Shown here piece after piece: positions 5,115 to 6,441 of a stretch of 6,441 nt of DNA (positions within the stretch are counted from its first letter, which is position 1; each line of letters begins with the position of its first letter). Under the pieces are notes generated by a model. That model saw only the letters and a list, made by a program, of their open reading frames with translations, searched no databases and was not told the origin of the DNA. Source of the DNA: Nitrospirota bacterium (lineage in GTDB: Bacteria; Nitrospirota; Thermodesulfovibrionia; Thermodesulfovibrionales; JdFR-85); NCBI GenBank assembly GCA_003232715.1, contig QIJG01000328.1, positions 1-6,441 on the forward strand, given 5' to 3'. Made by a program: the position numbers and the translations under genes.

Positions 5115-6441
5115 CTACTTTTCCAGCTTGAAATCCATGTAATCGAGATTGAAAAACCCATTCACTACCCGCACGGTCAGCACATGCCTGCCCCTGGTCA
5201 GCACTATTCCCCCCTTGGTGACAGTCGTCCATTTACCCCAACCACCGGTAACGCCTTTCATCATAATATCTGCAACAAATCTCCCATCCACTTCCAGGCG
5301 GATACCCTTCTCCCCTCCTTCAGGAGACCCCGGGCCTGCAGCAAATGGAACCGTAACGGTATATTTCCCGCCCTGTTTGACATCCACCGTGTACCTGAGC
5401 CATTCACCGTCATAAATCCAGCCGATGCTCCTGCCGTTGGTGTCCACCCCTTCATTGACCCTGAACCCGGTCTTTGCCGCCCCTGTATTCTTCCTGTCTG
5501 TATCATTGTAAGCAACACCCTGACCACCTTCATCAAAATACGGCAGCTTTATGCGCCCGGGAATGATTTGCGCCTTTCCCATGTACGGGCGGCTCGGGGT
5601 GGCGCTCTCCACGTAGAATTCCCTGGGACCGGAGAATCCCACCAGACCGTCGTTGTCTTTTGCCATTACCACAAACACATGCCCGGTCAACAGGCTGGTC
5701 ACACCCCTCAGATTGGCCGGCTTCATATAATCCGTTTTCGAATAATAGGCATTACTGAAGGTCACTTTAAAACGGTAGGGCGGCCCTGTCCTTGTCTTCA
5801 GCAAATACCCGTTGTCAAAAAGATATACTTCACGAATATTACCATCCACATCCTCAACCGAGGCCTCAATAGTGACACTATCGTTCTCCTTCACGCTTCG
5901 TGGCCCGGAATCGGCGGGCAAGGTTATCACCACCCTGGGTTTTTTCCTCTCCCCGTTGTCTTTCCTGTACACCCTCACGTAATCAATAACATAATAGTCC
6001 GGCAGGACCGCATCCCGGTAATTACCGGTAAAATTTGCCCGCTTAACACTGCCTGTGTTGGATGAGAGCCACACCTGACAGGGCTGCGTGGTTACTGCCT
6101 GATCCTTACCCCAGCGCAGAACCTCTACACCGTCAATGTAAAAGATATATTCCAACGGCGTCCATTTCAGCCCGAACACATGAAACGCATTCCAGTCGTC
6201 TACCCGGGTAACCCTGGTAAAAGACTTGGCATAGGCAGAGGGAACCCCCACGTGAAGAGCCTCCTGCACTACATCCTGATTCCTTGATTTTCTGAAGAAA
6301 TCTTCAAAAATATCTATTTCCAGACCGTTCAGAAACGGATTTACTCCACTGCTCTTCCTGTACAGCCAGAAGGCAGCCCACCAGCCCGGCTGAGTTGTAA
6401 GTTTTAGCCGGGCTTCAAAGTAGCCATAAAGGAACCCAGCC
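5115..6441 (-). CDS. Modular glycoside hydrolase family 16 protein (GH16, Ig-like domain, CBM6), N-terminus outside the window
   Basis: Probably a secreted endo-acting beta-glucanase or galactanase (laminarinase, agarase or carrageenase type) that cuts external polysaccharides. The frame is open to the right edge, giving 441 visible residues; a GTG at 6269 inside it is not the true start, because conserved GH16 sequence continues upstream. In visible numbering, GYFEARLKL (6-14), PGWWAAFWLY (18-27) and the catalytic ExDxxE motif EIDIFE (41-46, bases 6303-6320) belong to GH16. Glu41 would be the nucleophile and Glu46 the acid/base. The domain ends with DYVRVYRK near 160. An Ig-like domain follows (about 169-278, with DSVTIEASVEDVDGNI and MAKDNDGLVGFS). 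A CBM6 occupies about 292-441, with DEGGQGVAYNDT, GWIYDGEWLRYTV (Trp341, Trp347), TGGWGKWTTV and a terminal NGFFNLDYMDF; aromatic residues and Asn of these blocks are typical sugar contacts. The signal peptide should lie off the window. The substrate cannot be decided. It converges on mqnA. Confidence 0.9.
   Translation of the reverse strand, partial: AGFLYGYFEARLKLTTQPGWWAAFWLYRKSSGVNPFLNGLEIDIFEDFFRKSRNQDVVQEALHVGVPSAYAKSFTRVTRVDDWNAFHVFGLKWTPLEYIFYIDGVEVLRWGKDQAVTTQPCQVWLSSNTGSVKRANFTGNYRDAVLPDYYVIDYVRVYRKDNGERKKPRVVITLPADSGPRSVKENDSVTIEASVEDVDGNIREVYLFDNGYLLKTRTGPPYRFKVTFSNAYYSKTDYMKPANLRGVTSLLTGHVFVVMAKDNDGLVGFSGPREFYVESATPSRPYMGKAQIIPGRIKLPYFDEGGQGVAYNDTDRKNTGAAKTGFRVNEGVDTNGRSIGWIYDGEWLRYTVDVKQGGKYTVTVPFAAGPGSPEGGEKGIRLEVDGRFVADIMMKGVTGGWGKWTTVTKGGIVLTRGRHVLTVRVVNGFFNLDYMDFKLEK

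Noticed and set aside
5184..6065. Long plus-strand open frame of 293 codons opposite the hydrolase gene
   Set aside because: It is antisense to clearly conserved GH16/Ig/CBM6 sequence, is rich in Pro and His, and shows no recognisable domain or ribosome site.

Overview
The window (6,441 bp, moderate GC) is an ordinary-looking bacterial chromosomal segment with five protein-coding genes. Four lie on the plus strand and one, cut by the right edge, lies on the minus strand. The pairing of a TrpB2-type tryptophan synthase beta chain with MqnA, from the futalosine route to menaquinone, suggests a menaquinone-using, probably anaerobic or microaerophilic bacterium of the Nitrospirota or Desulfobacterota kind. 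This placement is an inference from gene content and protein style; no marker gene here fixes the taxon.

Positions 61-2571 hold a compact three-gene ABC importer operon of the zinc/manganese/iron (ZnuABC / TroABCD / MntABC) type, in the order substrate-binding protein, ATPase, permease. The genes overlap by 4 and 8 nt, so they are very likely translationally coupled. ATPase and permease carry all the expected motifs. The binding protein keeps the two N-lobe metal histidines but has valine or threonine where the C-lobe ligands normally sit. This is the most unusual protein-level observation in the window and makes the substrate uncertain.

Positions 2572-2782 form an intergenic region with a perfect 14-bp palindrome and a consensus -10 box. 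They precede a complete TrpB2 gene (2783-4135), which has no trpA beside it. After a 111-bp gap comes mqnA (4247-5017), which has no visible Shine-Dalgarno sequence and may be read from an almost leaderless transcript. A hairpin spans its stop codon, and a good rho-independent terminator follows.

The minus-strand gene (5115 to beyond 6441) converges on mqnA. It encodes the C-terminal 441 residues of a modular, probably secreted polysaccharide hydrolase: GH16 catalytic domain with its ExDxxE motif visible, then an Ig-like domain, then a C-terminal CBM6. Its N-terminus is outside the window.

I found no RNA genes, CRISPR arrays, insertion sequences or attachment sites, and no clear sign of an undescribed multi-gene system. 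No gene-free stretch exceeds 300 bp; the longest is the 211-bp gap before trpB.
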